In this document: positions 6,495 to 6,792 of the stretch, piece by piece
Numbering within the stretch: position 1 is the first letter of the stretch
Layout: every line of letters begins with the position of its first letter
From: Syntrophaceae bacterium
GTDB taxonomy: Bacteria > Desulfobacterota > Syntrophia > Syntrophales > UBA2185
Reading direction: 5' to 3'
DNA length: 6,792 nucleotides
Assembly (NCBI GenBank): GCA_003508565.1
Contig: DNUI01000065.1
Location: forward strand, 1-6,792
The notes under the pieces: generated by a model
Database searches by the model: none
What the model saw: only the letters and a program-made list of their open reading frames with translations
Told to the model about the DNA's origin: nothing
Made by a program: the position numbers and the translations under genes

Positions 6495-6776
6495 TCAATG
6501 CACCACATAATCTTTTTTAGATACTTCCATAAAAGTTACGAGAAATGATGTTATAATACTGCATACAAAACCAATAATCATAACCATTTTCTGGTAAGAC
6601 CAAATGTCATAAATTGGCAAAATGTTAAATTTAAGCAGGATTAGGTTTACATAAAAGACTACAATCGGCATCATTATAAGAGCGGCAGTGAATATTATCG
6701 ATATAAAAATTATATTTCTTTTCATAAAGTTGGCGTAAAAATGCCTCATCCATTGAATTGTCATCAGCTTTTTCAT
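6495..6776 (-). CDS. Small two-helix membrane protein, function unknown
   Basis: I do not recognise this 93-residue protein. It has a basic N-terminus (Lys2, Lys3, Arg11, Lys19, Arg20), a long hydrophobic helix at about 22-48, a loop of about 15 residues with few charges, a second helix at about 64-84, and a charged C-terminal tail (Glu84, Lys87, Lys88, Asp89). The charge pattern predicts a hairpin in the inner membrane with both ends in the cytoplasm. Reality as a gene is supported by a ribosome site at the right distance from its ATG, a normal Met-Lys-Lys start, and clear hydrophobic segments. It converges on the phosphomannomutase gene with a gap of 34 bases. The region is far richer in A+T than the genes to its left, which may mean recent acquisition or simply the codons of a hydrophobic protein. 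It could also be the first gene after a unit further right. Confidence 0.6.
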   Translation of the reverse strand: MKKLMTIQWMRHFYANFMKRNIIFISIIFTAALIMMPIVVFYVNLILLKFNILPIYDIWSYQKMVMIIGFVCSIITSFLVTFMEVSKKDYVVH

Positions 6777-6782
6777 TTCTTG

Positions 6783-6786
6783 TCCT
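6783..6786 (-). promoter_or_regulatory. Shine-Dalgarno site for the small membrane protein gene
   Basis: On the - strand AGGA lies 6 bases before the ATG at 6776, which supports this start and the view that the AT-rich frame is a real gene. The promoter, if separate, is outside the window. Confidence 0.5.
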
Positions 6787-6792
6787 ACCGAG

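Overview
The window holds five genes on the + strand and one small gene on the - strand. The protein types suggest an anaerobic bacterium, most likely of the Desulfobacterota (former Deltaproteobacteria, Syntrophus/Desulfobacterium-like). That placement is inference from memory of where a CoA-transferase fused to a GNAT domain, next to a phosphotransacetylase-N/DRTGG protein, tends to occur; no marker gene here proves it. Base composition is moderate over the + strand genes and falls sharply at the right end (70 G+C in bases 6541-6780, about 29%, counted by hand).

Left block (1-1790): the 3' part of a fold-type I PLP-dependent aminotransferase, whose start lies left of the window. It overlaps by four bases (TTGA) a HAD-family phosphatase that begins with TTG. 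The two are very probably co-transcribed.

Gap (1791-2063): 273 bases without a convincing gene. It contains a 9-bp inverted repeat enclosing a smaller imperfect hairpin, and a possible promoter (TTGACA and TATAAT, with non-ideal spacing) for the next block.

Middle block (2064-6460): three co-directional genes with gaps of 51 and 11 bases, probably one operon. They are (i) a 641-residue acetyl-CoA hydrolase/transferase with a C-terminal GNAT acetyltransferase, (ii) a 346-residue P-loop protein with a DRTGG-type domain that resembles the non-catalytic N-terminal part of phosphotransacetylase, and (iii) a phosphomannomutase/phosphoglucomutase. The first two point to handling or sensing of acetyl-CoA/acetate and perhaps protein acylation. 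The third is a sugar-phosphate enzyme that may provide hexose-1-phosphate for envelope polysaccharide or link to gluconeogenesis.

Right end (6461-6792): a very AT-rich convergent small gene for a two-helix membrane protein of unknown function, with its own ribosome binding site.

No tRNA, rRNA, CRISPR array, insertion sequence or attachment site was recognised. Nothing here is clearly a new defence or mobile system. The most interesting part is the CoA-transferase-GNAT / DRTGG ATPase pair.
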